Below, piece after piece: positions 5,240-5,345 of a stretch of 5,345 nucleotides of DNA. Source of the DNA: DAOVRL01 sp964459805 (GTDB lineage Bacteria > Planctomycetota > Phycisphaerae > Sedimentisphaerales > Anaerobacaceae); the NCBI GenBank assembly GCA_964459805.1, contig CAYWOD010000233.1:1-5345 (forward strand), read 5' to 3'. How positions within the stretch are numbered: position 1 is the stretch's first letter; each line of letters starts with the position of its first letter. Under the pieces are notes generated by a model that made no database searches, was not told the origin of the DNA, and saw nothing but the letters and a program-made list of their open reading frames with translations. The position numbers and the translations under genes were made by a program.

Positions 5240-5288
5240 TTGTCAAAAACAATCCGGCAAACTGCCGGACTCTGGCTTGCAGCCGGAG
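5240..5288 (-). terminator. Minus-strand intrinsic terminator with a second adjoining hairpin
   Basis: Read on the minus strand, TCCGGCA and TGCCGGA (5253-5269) form a perfect 7-bp stem with a 3-base loop, followed at once by TTGTTTTT (5245-5252). This is a good rho-independent terminator. A second hairpin abuts it with no gap at 5270-5288 (CTCTGGC and GCCGGAG, one wobble). On the plus strand no T-run follows, so the minus direction is preferred. The likely client is a minus-strand gene whose body lies beyond the right edge; a frame ending in TAA at 5314-5316 (last residues EPHQPE) is one possible 3' end but is too short to call as a gene. Confidence 0.5.
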
Positions 5289-5345
5289 TAAGGACTTGTA
5301 AATAAATAACATTTTATTCTGGCTGATGTGGTTCTATTGTGTAAT

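Overview
The window looks like part of a planctomycete genome, most likely from the Phycisphaerae side of the phylum. The best clue is the second gene, a small secreted protein with a C-terminal PEP-CTERM tail (PEP, then a Leu/Gly-rich membrane segment, then RRKRR) of the kind planctomycetes carry in large numbers. The first gene, a large exported glycoside-hydrolase-like protein, fits the polysaccharide-degrading lifestyle of that group. Verrucomicrobia-like relatives cannot be excluded from sequence alone.

Layout. Positions 1-532 hold no convincing protein gene. They contain a weak candidate promoter (236-264), two clear hairpins (298-315 and 430-471) and a small open frame (355-453) that reads like a bare signal peptide. 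Positions 533-3262 encode a 909-residue exported protein with an N-terminal beta-sandwich, a malectin-like beta domain, an (alpha/alpha)6 six-hairpin glycosidase barrel and a C-terminal beta domain. A 193-bp nested imperfect palindrome (3261-3453) begins inside its stop codon. After a T-rich spacer, a near-consensus promoter (3666-3695) and a leader of about 170 nt precede the 247-residue PEP-CTERM protein (3871-4614), which ends at a good intrinsic terminator (4656-4702).

From 4703 to the right edge I find no gene. The main object there is a 116-bp element (5004-5119) with terminal inverted repeats, an 8-bp flanking direct repeat and two head-to-head REP-like hairpins, which looks like a miniature non-autonomous mobile element. 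At 5240-5288 closely packed hairpins read best as an intrinsic terminator for a minus-strand gene lying beyond the right edge.

The two genes share an orientation but are separated by 608 bp with an independent promoter, so they are probably not one operon. Both products are exported: the first would act on a glycan outside the cytoplasm, and the second would be sorted by an exosortase system that is not in this window. I see no defence, CRISPR, phage or RNA-gene system. The least explained objects are the long palindrome at 3261-3453, the 116-bp element, and the structured leader of the hydrolase gene.
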